Assembly (NCBI GenBank): GCA_020634135.1
Contig: JACKCG010000011.1
Location: 1 to 64,000, forward strand
Length of the DNA stretch: 64,000 nucleotides
Direction: 5' to 3'
Source: Anaerolineaceae bacterium
GTDB taxonomy: Bacteria > Chloroflexota > Anaerolineae > Aggregatilineales > Phototrophicaceae
Shown here piece by piece: positions 1-9,787 of the stretch; position 1 is the stretch's first letter; each line of letters starts with the position of its first letter. Below the pieces are notes generated by a model that worked only from the letters and a program-made list of their open reading frames with translations, was not told where the DNA came from and made no database searches. A program made the translations under genes and the position numbers.

Positions 1-286
1 ATGTCCACTGGACTGGAGAGAGGGGCAATAGAACTCAACAGGTCGTAGGCATTTCTTCCTAGAAGTCGTTTTAATTTTGTAATTTCCTGAAATACTTCCG
101 GTGCCTGAATTAAGTGCAGATAGAACAAAGTTCCCCCTGAAAATGCAGCTACATTCTGCCCCCTTCGTTACTTATATATGTCTACCCTGTGGGGCCGGTG
201 ACGGGGGTACTACTCTACTCCTATAGACCCATTTGTGAAAAACGTATATTGTTGCGAGGAAGTCAAAGTTTAATTGAGGTTTGCCC
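1..286. other. Upstream region of the large secreted protein gene
   Basis: I see no convincing gene here. An ATG at position 1 opens a frame that stops at 46-48, so it is either chance or the tail of something outside the window. The stretch is AT-richer than the coding DNA around it and probably carries the promoter of the gene starting at 287. A GAGGT ribosome-binding sequence lies at 276-280. Confidence 0.4.
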
Positions 287-3200
287 ATGCGATCAACACG
301 ACATCTCATGATTCTCTTAATTCTTGGCCTGTTGCACAGCGCACTTTCAGTCATACTGGTCACGCCGGCAGTGGCCCAGGATGTGCAGGCCGTCAGTAGC
401 GAATGGACACAGGATGCCGGGAATGCCCAACGTACTGGCTATATTGGTGAGGAACCACTTGAACCCTGGACTCTTCTCTGGACATGGAACGGCGCGGACG
501 CAAACGGCAGCGCTGGCGGGCATTTTTATGATGCTCCGCCGGAAGCCCGCACAGTGACCGGAGGGAGTTATGTCTATGCGCCCGCTGGCAGCAGTGGCTT
601 GTATGCCATAGCCAAAACCGATGGCCGTCAGGGTTGGCGGGTTACAGCAACCAGCTTTAATGCGACCCCGGCCTATGAAACGGCCAGCGGCTATCTGTTT
701 GCCGGAGGTGCCGACGGCAAACTTTACAAGATTGATGCCCGTAACGGCAGCGTTGTCGCCATATATAATGCGGGTAATCCCCTTAACAAGCCGATGCTGT
801 TGGTGAATGGATTTGTTTTTGCTGTTACGGACAGCGGCCAGCTTCACAAAGTCAATACAGCCAGTATGGCCGCCGCCTGGGTTTATTCGGCTAATGCGCC
901 CATCGCCACGCCGCCCAGTTACTCCGCCAGCCGGGATATGCTTGTTTATGCTACCAACGATCTGTATGTACATGGTGTCAACAACGGTAACGGCTCACAG
1001 CGTTGGCGTGTCAAGCCCACACCGAATACCGCCGGATTTCCTAATGAAATGGATGGTATGTGGCCGGTGATTGCCGAGCAGCATGGGATTGTGTTCGTGC
1101 GGATGCGTTTGGACCACAATGCCGGTCTGTGGGGTGGGCCTGGTCCCGGTGGCATGTATCCCAACACGAACGCTGAGACGCGCACGTTTCTTCAGAACAA
1201 CCCGCAGCTCAAAAACCTGTTTGCCTTGAGCCTGGATAGCGGCGCAGAAACCTTTGTCCCGGCAGTGGGCTACGGTGGCCCGGAGGGCATGGAAAATGGT
1301 ACGCCATATCTTGATGTCGGGCCGGTGCCGGTTATCCGCACCTATCCGAACGGCGATGAAGTCGCCTATATCATTTTTCGCAGTGGACAGGGGAATCCGC
1401 CCGATGGCCGCTGGGACTCGCATATGGGCGAAATGGTGCTGGATAACACAACTGTGCCGGGACTGGTCGCGGGGGATCTGCGTTTCATTTCATTTCCCAA
1501 CTCCTACTTGCATATCACAGATGAACAGGGACCATTCAGCCTTGCGGGGGATACGATTTTCCGGGCGCACTGGGGTGCAACCGAAAGTACGCGTATCACC
1601 AATCGCTCGGATAACCTGGGGCTGACGTATAATAATCCGATAACCTCCTCAATTCACCCGGCGATCATTCGCCGCCAGACTGCCTGCGGTAGTTTTAATG
1701 CAGTAACCCACTGGACAACCTGTGGACTGACCCTTTATAACGATGGGCGCTATTGGAGTGGGCCAGGTTGGTGGGCATATTGGAACGACTATGATCCACC
1801 GGAAAGCCCATCCCGCAGCGCGTATTCCTCCGGGGTGCTGCCCGGATATGTCTATGTGAGCAGCGGTCTGATTATAGTAGAGGGCAATGGCGGCGACCTG
1901 ATGGTTTTCCGGCACAGTGGCACGGTTGCCCCGGTGCCGACAGCCATCCCAACTAGCCCCGGGCAGCCAACGGTTGTACCCACTAACACGCTTGCGCCGA
2001 CAGTTGTACCAACCAGCCAGCCCCAACCCACGACTACACCTGTGCCGACCAATATACCAACGGTAGCGCCGACTCAATCGGCAGGAACGCCCCAGGTGAC
2101 CTCACTAGCGGCCAATGCTGCTCAGGTTGGGCGCTATGAAAAGTATGAAGTTACATTCCAGATCAACAAGAGCTATCCGGCAAATTCCATGCTACCGTAC
2201 TATTACTATGACCCCAGCGACCCGCGTGGCGTGGATGGTATCACGATTGACGGTCATTTCATCACACCATCCGGCCAGGAGCAGGTTGTCCCGGCTTTCT
2301 ATCACCAGCAGTACCAGGGAACCGGGACACAGCTGACAGCGACTAATGTCTTCTCGTGGAAGCTGCGTTTTGCGCCGCAAGAAACCGGCGATTATAACTA
2401 CTATATCACCATCACCGATCGCAACGGCACGACCCGACACCCTGCGAATGGCACGCTGGCGTTTACGTCTACCGAGTCGAATCGTAAAGGGTTTGTGCGG
2501 GCCTCGACGCGTGATTCCCGTTTCCTGGAATACTCCAATGGGGAAAGTTTCGTGCCGATTTCAAGCGGCCATCAGTGGTGGGCATTCGGGCAGGGGCGCA
2601 GCCTGGATTTCGAGCGCACCTTTGAGGAATATGCTCGCTATGGTATCAACCTGACCCGTATCTGGGATCAGAATGATGGATATGGCCTGACTGTAGAAGG
2701 CCACTTCGATGCCTATAATTACCCGGATGATTTCAATCCGATAGATCGAGGAATTGACATCGGCAGCCTGCCCAAAGGCACGCAAATGAACCAGCGCGGC
2801 AATTATGAAGAAGACCGAATCATTGAGGCCGCCGAACGCAATGGAGTTCAGATTATCCTGGGTTCGCATGGCGACCCATTCTGGATTTGGGATGCTTCAG
2901 TCTATAATGAAAGCTGGAATCCGAATCCGGTGGCGATGGATGACCCGGCGCACCTGCGGTACTGGCAGCGTAATTTCCGCTATCGGGTGGCGCGGTGGGG
3001 CTATTCCACTGCCGTCATGGCCTGGGAAGTCTGGAATGAACATGGGCATGTCCTAGCCAATTCAGACGCCTATCGTTTCTACCAGACGTATGGACAGTAC
3101 CAGATTCAGACCGACCCGTACCGCCATCTGCGTACCACGTCGCAGGGGTCACAGGCCTGGAGTCCTGATTTCTGGTCATCTTCAGCATTCGACATTGCCA

Positions 3201-4648
3201 GCTACCATGACTACATGATGATCTCACGTTACCCAGCTGAACTGACATATGATGCAGCCAATTTCGTGTACCGTTTTGCCCAGTGTTTGCGTACCGCAGA
3301 CGCACGCAACTGCGGGCTGGGATTGGGAGATGGCTCGACCTGGAATGGCCCGGCGAAGCCGATTTTCTGGGGCGAACTCGATAGCGGGACAACGCAGTGG
3401 AATCAGGCCAATATCAACCCGAAAGCCACGCACGATGTACGCTGGGCAGGATTGTTCTCCCCGATTGGCATGGCCCCGATTGATTGGTATTGGGATCAAC
3501 AGTCGGCGGCATTCATCGCCACCAAACATGCTGAAGCAGGTATCGCCAGTCGTTACTTCCAGGGCGTGGATTATGCCGGGCTGAACTTCACCTATCTATC
3601 CACCGACGATGTGCGGAATACGTCACAATCCATTGCAGTGAGCAACGCAAAACTGCGTGTGCTGGGGATGCGTGCGGCGAACGGGGCACAGGCCTTTGCC
3701 TGGGTACAGAATCGGGATAATTCCCGCTGGGATCAGGGTGTTAACAACAACCCGCTCAACGCGACCTTCACCATCAACCAGATGGCAAGCGGTAATTACC
3801 GGGTCGAAATCTGGGATACCTACACCGGACAGGTGACCGATGGCGGAATTGTCGCCGCCAACAATGGCGCAGTGACGGTGCAAGTCAGTAACTTGACGAA
3901 AGACGTGGCGGTGAAGATTATTTCCACGACGCAGCAGCCGCCTGCTACACCCGTTCCGACGATGACAATGGCACCGACAGCTACTCCACTGCCAACCGAA
4001 CCGCCAGTGCAGCCAACGGCTACGCTGCTCCCAACCGAACCGCCGGTACAGCCAACAGCTACACTGCCTCCAACCGAGCCACCGGTACAGCCGACGCTGC
4101 CCCCGCTGCCCACTCAACCGCCAGTTTCCGAAAGTCCAGGGCTATGGCTCGCTGTTTCTCCGGCGCAGGCCAATGTGGGCGAGACGGTTTCGATGCAGTT
4201 GAACCTGAACAATGTAAGTAATCTCTTCGGCTTGCAAGTGAACTGTGTGGTGGATCCGGCTATCTTAGGTGGCATGACGCACCAGGGCAGTGAAGGTTTC
4301 AACGACGGCAATGGCCTGTTCATTGACCAGGGGTATCAGGTTGGAGATGGTTCCTGGAGCGTGGCGACCACCCGCATAAAACCCAACGGCCCAATTGAGG
4401 GCAGCCTGACGGCCTTTAGCCTGACCTACCTTGTTCAGTCCGCTGGCGTCACGCCAATGACCTGTAGTGTGTTGGGTGTGGACTCCCTTGGACGTGATGT
4501 GCCGCTGGAAATCACCAGTACGCTTTTCACCGGAATTGATAACAGGCAACCAACGGTTGAACCGACGCAGCCCGCAGTACCGACGGTGCCGGTTGAGCCG
4601 ACACAGCCCGCAGTACCGACGGTGCCGATTGAGCCGACGCAACCGTGA
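287..4648 (+). CDS. Large secreted multidomain glycan-active protein (PQQ-like propeller, DUF5060, GH-A hydrolase, cohesin)
   Basis: The ATG at 287 is chosen over an in-frame TTG at 281 because GAGGT (276-280) is six bases upstream of it. Seen in order: signal peptide (residues 1-31, ending in AVAQ), a PQQ/WD-type beta-propeller (about 40-540), a Pro/Thr linker (about 545-603), a DUF5060-like beta domain (604-730), a (beta/alpha)8 glycoside hydrolase domain (about 735-1140), a second Pro/Thr linker, and a cohesin-like domain (about 1285-1418). The hydrolase carries WNE with Glu918 and FWGE with Glu1030, placed like the acid/base and nucleophile of clan GH-A retaining enzymes. The frame stops inside a third Pro/Thr linker, and the expected CNA-B-like and dockerin modules continue in other frames (4649-5161). 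The protein probably acts on polysaccharide outside the cell; the substrate cannot be told from sequence. Confidence 0.85.
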   Translation: MRSTRHLMILLILGLLHSALSVILVTPAVAQDVQAVSSEWTQDAGNAQRTGYIGEEPLEPWTLLWTWNGADANGSAGGHFYDAPPEARTVTGGSYVYAPAGSSGLYAIAKTDGRQGWRVTATSFNATPAYETASGYLFAGGADGKLYKIDARNGSVVAIYNAGNPLNKPMLLVNGFVFAVTDSGQLHKVNTASMAAAWVYSANAPIATPPSYSASRDMLVYATNDLYVHGVNNGNGSQRWRVKPTPNTAGFPNEMDGMWPVIAEQHGIVFVRMRLDHNAGLWGGPGPGGMYPNTNAETRTFLQNNPQLKNLFALSLDSGAETFVPAVGYGGPEGMENGTPYLDVGPVPVIRTYPNGDEVAYIIFRSGQGNPPDGRWDSHMGEMVLDNTTVPGLVAGDLRFISFPNSYLHITDEQGPFSLAGDTIFRAHWGATESTRITNRSDNLGLTYNNPITSSIHPAIIRRQTACGSFNAVTHWTTCGLTLYNDGRYWSGPGWWAYWNDYDPPESPSRSAYSSGVLPGYVYVSSGLIIVEGNGGDLMVFRHSGTVAPVPTAIPTSPGQPTVVPTNTLAPTVVPTSQPQPTTTPVPTNIPTVAPTQSAGTPQVTSLAANAAQVGRYEKYEVTFQINKSYPANSMLPYYYYDPSDPRGVDGITIDGHFITPSGQEQVVPAFYHQQYQGTGTQLTATNVFSWKLRFAPQETGDYNYYITITDRNGTTRHPANGTLAFTSTESNRKGFVRASTRDSRFLEYSNGESFVPISSGHQWWAFGQGRSLDFERTFEEYARYGINLTRIWDQNDGYGLTVEGHFDAYNYPDDFNPIDRGIDIGSLPKGTQMNQRGNYEEDRIIEAAERNGVQIILGSHGDPFWIWDASVYNESWNPNPVAMDDPAHLRYWQRNFRYRVARWGYSTAVMAWEVWNEHGHVLANSDAYRFYQTYGQYQIQTDPYRHLRTTSQGSQAWSPDFWSSSAFDIASYHDYMMISRYPAELTYDAANFVYRFAQCLRTADARNCGLGLGDGSTWNGPAKPIFWGELDSGTTQWNQANINPKATHDVRWAGLFSPIGMAPIDWYWDQQSAAFIATKHAEAGIASRYFQGVDYAGLNFTYLSTDDVRNTSQSIAVSNAKLRVLGMRAANGAQAFAWVQNRDNSRWDQGVNNNPLNATFTINQMASGNYRVEIWDTYTGQVTDGGIVAANNGAVTVQVSNLTKDVAVKIISTTQQPPATPVPTMTMAPTATPLPTEPPVQPTATLLPTEPPVQPTATLPPTEPPVQPTLPPLPTQPPVSESPGLWLAVSPAQANVGETVSMQLNLNNVSNLFGLQVNCVVDPAILGGMTHQGSEGFNDGNGLFIDQGYQVGDGSWSVATTRIKPNGPIEGSLTAFSLTYLVQSAGVTPMTCSVLGVDSLGRDVPLEITSTLFTGIDNRQPTVEPTQPAVPTVPVEPTQPAVPTVPIEPTQP

Positions 4649-5161
4649 AACGGCCACGCCGATCAACGCTGGTGCCGTTCACGCTGCCAGTGGAAACACC
4701 AATACCGCCGACGGTCACGCCACAGCCCGCCGGGTGCATTTACCATTATGGTATGGCGCAGACCGGGCGCGGATGACCACCCGGTGACTGTTGGTATCTA
4801 CAGCAGTGGCACGGTGGAACTGCTGGTTGAACGACCACCGGGGCGAGCGGCAGCTTCCAGTTTACGGATGTCCCGCCAACACCATGTGCTGATGCTGAAA
4901 GCGCCACAGTCGCCACACTGGCTTATCTGGTGACAGTTAGCGGTGATGGGCAGGTATTGACCGGGTCAGGCGATCCTGCCATGGGCGATGTGGACGACAA
5001 CAGCACGATCAATGTGCAGGATGCGGCACTGTTGGGCGAACTTCGTCTGGATAGGCGCTGGTGCCGATGCGAACCTGAATGGGATGCCCACATTGACATC
5101 CGTGACCTGGTATGTGATCGGTTCAAACTTCAACCTGACTTCACCGGTGACAGGCCAGTAA
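4649..5161 (+). pseudogene. Frameshifted 3' part of the secreted protein: CNA-B-like plus dockerin remnant
   Basis: Reading all three plus frames gives a familiar Chloroflexota ending. A CNA-B/carboxypeptidase-regulatory-like domain (GSFQFTDVPP near 4850-4880) is followed by GDVDDNSTINVQDAALLG (4984-5037) in one frame, DANLNG (about 5066-5083) in a second, and HIDIRDLV (about 5089-5112) then GSNFNLTSPVTGQ with a stop at 5159-5161. The two Asp/Asn-rich loops are the paired calcium-binding repeats of a dockerin. At least four frame changes are needed to join the pieces. The residues at the expected positions are well conserved, so the cause may be base-calling indels rather than decay. If repaired, the gene would run 287-5161. 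Confidence 0.75.
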
Positions 5162-5183
5162 CAGATTATCGGACTATGCTTGA

Positions 5184-5224
5184 GGGTGGCCATGGCCGCC
5201 ACCCCATACTTTTAAAATGGGGTG
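5184..5224. terminator. Two overlapping inverted repeats between convergent genes
   Basis: GGGTGGC (5184-5190) pairs with GCCACCC (5198-5204). CACCCCAT (5200-5207) pairs with ATGGGGTG (5217-5224) around an AT-rich loop. The pair lies exactly between the ends of the plus-strand dockerin remnant and the minus-strand reductase, the expected place for a bidirectional terminator or antiterminator-like pair. Confidence 0.6.
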
Positions 5225-5237
5225 TTCGTCTACGGTG

Positions 5238-6126
5238 TTATGCCCGGCAGGCCTTCCAGATAGTGAACCACTGCTGGCGGGTGAGAGACCGCGACCTCGC
5301 TTCCACCGCAGCCCGGACACGTTCCAGTTTGCCGGTTCCCAGTACCGGCAGAGGGTGTGAGGAGTGCGAGCAGCCAGCCAGCGCCACCTGGTCGAGCGCT
5401 GCGCCGCCCAAAGCCGCGCTAATTCTTCAATAGCGTTCCGCAGCCGTGTTTCCGTTCCCATCGCCAACGAATAACGCGCTGCCGCCAACAGGCGACCATG
5501 CCATCGGTGTAACCCGGTGCTGCTGGCAGATCGAGCGTGCCATCGTGCAGGGCATCCGTGTGCATCACCGAAATTTCCACCTGATTCAGTGACGAGCGGA
5601 AAGTCCAGCGGATGCCAGCAGGTCAAACTGCAATGGCGTGAAGTTTGATACGCCAAAATGCAGCACTTTGCCCGCCGCCCGCAACTGCGTGAAGGCTTCC
5701 GCCACCGCATCAGCATCCATGAGCAGGTCGGGGCGGTGGATGAGCAGCAGGTCAATCCGGTCGGTATGCAATTCGCGCAGGGAGTTTTCCACGCTGGCGA
5801 GGATGTGCGCTGTACTGGTGTCGTAATGGGGTAGATGGCGTTCCGGCGGTTGGGCGAAACCAGCTGATACCGCACTTTGTCACGATTTCGATCTGGTCAC
5901 GCGTTTCGGCGGATGGCTAAGGCTTCCCGAAGAGCGTTTCGCAGGTGTAGCGGCCATAAATATCGGCATGGTCGAAAGTCGTCACGCCCATATCCAGGCA
6001 GCCCTGAATCCAATCCGCGATGGCGGCCTTGTTCATGCCCCACTGGTTGAGGCGCATCATGCCGGGGATGGTTCGGGAAAAAGTCGGCCCCCCGGCGGCC
6101 AGTTGAATACGGGATGAAGTGGTCAT
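5238..6126 (-). pseudogene. YdhF-like aldo/keto reductase, frameshifted
   Basis: Three minus frames together rebuild an NADPH-dependent aldo/keto reductase of the YdhF type. The N-terminal piece (6126-5917) includes GVTTFDHADIYG with the conserved Asp and Tyr. A middle piece (about 5790-5610) has DLLLIHRPDLLMDAD and GKVLHFGVSNFTP. A short piece has LDFPLVT, and the C-terminal piece (about 5390-5238) has LPVLGTGKLERVRAAVEA. Five or more frame changes are needed over about 890 bp. Amino acids stay well conserved in every piece, which fits recent indels or sequencing errors better than old decay. It lies 18 bp downstream of the aminotransferase on the same strand and may share its transcript. 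Confidence 0.8.
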
Positions 6127-6144
6127 GGGTCTATCTGCTCCCCT

Positions 6145-7305
6145 CTACCCGTGCCGCCGCATGAAGCGCGCGATCCGTTCCAGCGCCTCTTCGATGTTTT
6201 CCAGGCTGGTCGCATAACTGGCGCGGACGAAGCCCCGGCCACTTTCGCCAAAGGCGTTGCCCGGAATCATCGCCACCCGCTCCTCTTTCAGCAGCGTCTC
6301 GCAGAACTGCTCGTCACTCATGCCGCTGGCAGCAATGCTGGGGAAGGCATAGAACGCGCCGCGTGGCTCGAAGCAGGTCAGCCCTAGCTCGTTAAAGCCA
6401 CCGACGATGGTTTTCCGCCGCGTGTCATACTGCTGGCGCATGGATTCCACATCATCTTCGCCATATTGCAGCGCCGCCAGCGCCGCGACCTGTCCCATTG
6501 TGGGCGCGGACATGATGAGGTACTGGTGCAGCTTGCGGATTCCCGCCATGATCTCCGGGGTGGAGACGGCATAGCCGATGCGCCAGCCGGTCATGGCGAA
6601 GGACTTGCTCACGCCGCTAAGGACAATCGTGCGGTTGTACATGCCTGGCAGCGAGGCGAAGCTCTTGTACTGGATGCCATAAACCAGGCGCTCGTAGATC
6701 TCGTCGGAGATCACCACCAGGTCATGTTTCTCGGCGACAGCGGCGATTTCCAGCATCCGCTCCTGGCTGAGGACTGCGCCAGTGGGGTTGTTGGGGTAGT
6801 TGATGAGGATGGCTTTGGTGCGCGGTGTGATGGCCGCTTCCAGCATCGCGCCGGTGACCTGGAAGTTATCTTCCACCAGCGTTTTTACCGGCACGGGGAT
6901 GGCGCCGGTCATATGTACTGCGGCGGCGTTGGAGACGAAGCACGGTTCCGGCACGAGCACCTCGTCGCCGGGGTTGGTGACGGTCTTGAGCGCCAGCCAG
7001 AACCCCTCACTCACGCCTACTGTCACCAGTATCTGGTTATCAGGGTTATAGTGCAGGCCGTAGAGCCGCTCGATATAGGCTGAGATGCCTTCCCGCAGTT
7101 CCTGCGTGCCGGAATTCGAGGTGTAGCGCGTCTGCCCGGCACGGAGCGACTCGATCCCTTTGTCAATGATATGCTCCGGCGTAACGAAATCCGGTTCACC
7201 GATGCCGAGGGAGATGACATCGTCCATTGTAGCGGCGATGTCGAAGTATTTGCGGATGCCGGAAGGGCGTAGCTGTTGAACACTGTCAGAGATAAAATTT
7301 CGCAT
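6145..7305 (-). CDS. PLP-dependent aminotransferase, class I/II
   Basis: A 386-residue fold-type I aminotransferase. Visible family features are the N-terminal GIGEPDFVTP, the substrate-binding NYPNNPTGA, SDEIYERLVY, and the PLP Schiff-base lysine Lys234 in SGVSKSFAMTGWRIG. The length is normal. The closest type appears to be the aspartate/aromatic aminotransferases of the AspC/PatA kind, which transfer an amino group from an amino acid to 2-oxoglutarate or oxaloacetate in the cytoplasm; substrate preference cannot be read here. The ATG at 7305 has no strong ribosome-binding sequence, so the message may have a weak or leaderless start. Confidence 0.92.
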   Translation of the reverse strand: MRNFISDSVQQLRPSGIRKYFDIAATMDDVISLGIGEPDFVTPEHIIDKGIESLRAGQTRYTSNSGTQELREGISAYIERLYGLHYNPDNQILVTVGVSEGFWLALKTVTNPGDEVLVPEPCFVSNAAAVHMTGAIPVPVKTLVEDNFQVTGAMLEAAITPRTKAILINYPNNPTGAVLSQERMLEIAAVAEKHDLVVISDEIYERLVYGIQYKSFASLPGMYNRTIVLSGVSKSFAMTGWRIGYAVSTPEIMAGIRKLHQYLIMSAPTMGQVAALAALQYGEDDVESMRQQYDTRRKTIVGGFNELGLTCFEPRGAFYAFPSIAASGMSDEQFCETLLKEERVAMIPGNAFGESGRGFVRASYATSLENIEEALERIARFMRRHG

Positions 7306-7432
7306 GTTGTCAATCCATTGATTCGAGCAAAAAGGGGGTTTCCCCCTTCCGCCAGCTCACTTGATTACCCTGATTGTACCATTTCGGCGGGGGTGTATCC
7401 ACACAGGGGCAGACCACTACAGCTAGTTGTGT

Positions 7433-8605
7433 TTATCCCGGTGGGTATGGATAGTTGGAAGGCCGCCAGCCGATGAGAACACTCCCATATTCATAGTACT
7501 CCGGCAGTTTCCAATTAAAGACCGGATCGAAGTCCGCCACAAACCCGATGTATAACATATAGGTATCTGCGCCCGCTCCTTGATGCGTGACCCAGGAACC
7601 AATCATTGCATCGGGTGAAAGTCTGATATTGCGCGGTGATCCATAACCAAGGGGAACCGGCTCTGGTGTGATGATGTCTTCTGGTGGCACTTCGGGTATA
7701 TTCAGCGCCTGTTCAAGCGTGAGTATCGTTTCCTGCAGGAGCCACTCTTTAAAGATAATCTGCCCGTCCTCTGTCCAGCCCACACCGTTCTCGTAGACCG
7801 TTGGCGTATAAGTGACACGAACCTTGTCGCCAGTTGCCGCATTGACGAGGTAAATATCGCCTTCGTCGTTGGATATGGGCAATGTGCTGCTGGTCACGTA
7901 CCTGTCTTGCAACCTGATGAGAAACCAGTTTTCGTCGGCTGACCAGATGGGATCGTAGTCGGCATAATATGAATCCAGGGCATTCAGGGTGATATAAGCG
8001 CGGTCTTGAACATTCATCACCACAAATGTATTGATCGAGCCGCCCAAAATCTGATCATAATCCACAAATGTCAGATAGGTTTCGGCAGGCGACCACTGCA
8101 TATTGGAAACCCCCGAAGGATAAAGCGGCTCAACCCCATCTGTGGTTCGATACAGTTCCTGGGTCATTTCGTCCGCCAGATTGTACAGCCATAGGGTTCC
8201 ATTCAAACCATCAGTAGTTGCGTAAACCAGGCGAGTGTTGTTCGGTGAGAGTGCCACACCTTCCACCGCGCAGGCCAGCGGCTCATCGTACAACCAGGCC
8301 AGCGCATCCACGTCGTAAAGGTTAAGGCAGTAAGTCTGGTAAGCGGGGCCATCCACCTCGTGAAAGCGTGCCAATAGATACCGGCCATCCAGCGACCAGG
8401 AAAAATAATCGTTGTCGCTGACTGCAAATGGGAGTTGGCTGGTTTCCCCAGTATAACCATTCACGAGGACGAGGTGATTGCCATCCCGGAAAAGAAACTG
8501 CGGCGCGGGCGCTTCGTCCTGGGTGTAAGCGGGTCGGGACATCAGCAGCGGGCAAAGGCTAATAAGGAAAATAGTCAACAGACGGTAAGGTATCTGTATG
8601 GGCAT
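7433..8605 (-). CDS. Secreted TolB/WD40-like beta-propeller protein
   Basis: The ATG at 8605 fits best because GGAG lies eight bases upstream; an in-frame ATG at 8623 lacks one. The 390-residue product starts with a signal peptide ending near AYTQ. It then has repeated blades of the type WSLDGRYLLARF, LSPNNTRLVYAT, WSPAETYLTFV and WSADENWFLI, typical of TolB-like propellers found on the outside of the membrane. No catalytic residues are recognisable, and the role is likely ligand or peptidoglycan-associated binding. A second protein of this kind is encoded at 25997-27145. Confidence 0.7.
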   Translation of the reverse strand: MPIQIPYRLLTIFLISLCPLLMSRPAYTQDEAPAPQFLFRDGNHLVLVNGYTGETSQLPFAVSDNDYFSWSLDGRYLLARFHEVDGPAYQTYCLNLYDVDALAWLYDEPLACAVEGVALSPNNTRLVYATTDGLNGTLWLYNLADEMTQELYRTTDGVEPLYPSGVSNMQWSPAETYLTFVDYDQILGGSINTFVVMNVQDRAYITLNALDSYYADYDPIWSADENWFLIRLQDRYVTSSTLPISNDEGDIYLVNAATGDKVRVTYTPTVYENGVGWTEDGQIIFKEWLLQETILTLEQALNIPEVPPEDIITPEPVPLGYGSPRNIRLSPDAMIGSWVTHQGAGADTYMLYIGFVADFDPVFNWKLPEYYEYGSVLIGWRPSNYPYPPG

Positions 8606-8837
8606 GATTTCACTCCATTTCACAACGCGAATCCCGCTTTGAATGTAGCACGCTATCGTCTCTTTTACCCAACGCTTAACCGCTGCTGTATCTCACCGTC
8701 CCACAGCCTGCGGGCTATCTGTTGGCGCAGGCAGATTGTGATGTTTAGTCACAGGCAAGGCAGGGCGGCTATCGTCACAGCAGACTCATTCTCCCTCAAT
8801 TGCGTGGTTATCGGTCATCCTTCAGGAGCGCACTCGT

Positions 8838-9761
8838 ATGCTCGATGTGTCCATCATCATTGTCAACTGGAACGGCAAAGACCTGCTCACCCGCTGTATC
8901 CAGGCGGTGCAGTCTACGGTGAAACAGGTCACTTATGAAATCATCGTCATTGATAATGCCTCCAGCGACGGCAGCCAGGCGATGGTGAAACAGGACTTCC
9001 CGGATGTGATCCTGATCGAAAATAGTGAGAATGCCGGTTTTGCCGGCGCGAATAACCAGGGCATGGCGATAGCCCAGGGACGCTACCTGCTGCTGCTCAA
9101 CAGTGACGCCTTTGTGGAGGAAAACACGGTAGACGGCATGGCGGCCTTCATGGACGCGCATCCCGAAGCGGGTATGGCGGGCTGCAAGCTGCTCTACGAA
9201 GACAGAAGCCTGCAACCTTCCGCCTACCAGTTCCCGACGCTGAAAACGGAACTGTATATCGCGCTGCAACTCAACGCGCTGTTCCCTAAAAGCCGCGAAT
9301 TCGGCCAGTTCGCCATGACGTGGTGGGACTTCAATGACGTGCGCGAAGTCGAGGCGATTATGGGGGCGTTCATGCTGGTGCGGCGCGAGGCGTACACGGA
9401 GGTGGGCGGCATGGACACCGGCTTTTTCATGTTTTCCGAGGAAATTGACTGGTGTATCCGCTTCAGGCGGGCGGGGTGGAAGACACTGTATAACCCGGCG
9501 GTGCAGGCCGTTCACCTGTGGGGTGGCAGCACCAAACGCATCCGGGAGGAAATGTTCATCCAGTTGTACCGCAGCAAAGTGCAGTTTTTCCGCAAGCACT
9601 ACGGCACGGTTTCGGCAAGGGTGCTCAAGGGGATTATTGGTTTTTCCTGCTTGCTGCGGATCATCCCCGGCGCGGTGCTGTACCGCGTGCTGCGCCGCTC
9701 ATCCGGGAGCGAGAAGATGATGCTCTACCGCAGCTTGCTGGCGAACCTGGGGAGTTTGTAG
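8838..9761 (+). CDS. Family 2 glycosyltransferase
   Basis: A 307-residue GT-A fold enzyme of the rhamnosyltransferase-like GT2 group. It starts VSIIIVNWNGKD, has the nucleotide-binding VIDNASSDGS, NAGFAGANNQG, the metal-binding region LLLLNSDAF, and GAFMLVRREAY followed by FFMFSEEIDWCIRFRRAGW, the acceptor-side ED motif of this subgroup. It probably adds a sugar to a cell-surface polysaccharide or glycolipid at the inner face of the membrane. AGGAG at 8824-8828 supports the ATG at 8838. It ends 26 bp from the convergent TPR gene. Confidence 0.9.
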   Translation: MLDVSIIIVNWNGKDLLTRCIQAVQSTVKQVTYEIIVIDNASSDGSQAMVKQDFPDVILIENSENAGFAGANNQGMAIAQGRYLLLLNSDAFVEENTVDGMAAFMDAHPEAGMAGCKLLYEDRSLQPSAYQFPTLKTELYIALQLNALFPKSREFGQFAMTWWDFNDVREVEAIMGAFMLVRREAYTEVGGMDTGFFMFSEEIDWCIRFRRAGWKTLYNPAVQAVHLWGGSTKRIREEMFIQLYRSKVQFFRKHYGTVSARVLKGIIGFSCLLRIIPGAVLYRVLRRSSGSEKMMLYRSLLANLGSL

Positions 9762-9787
9762 GGGAAGATGCGCCCTGCCTCATCCCG

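Noticed and set aside
3820..4113. Gly/Ser/Val-rich minus-strand frame
   Set aside because: It is the complement of the Pro/Thr linker of the secreted protein; its repeats come from the linker codons.
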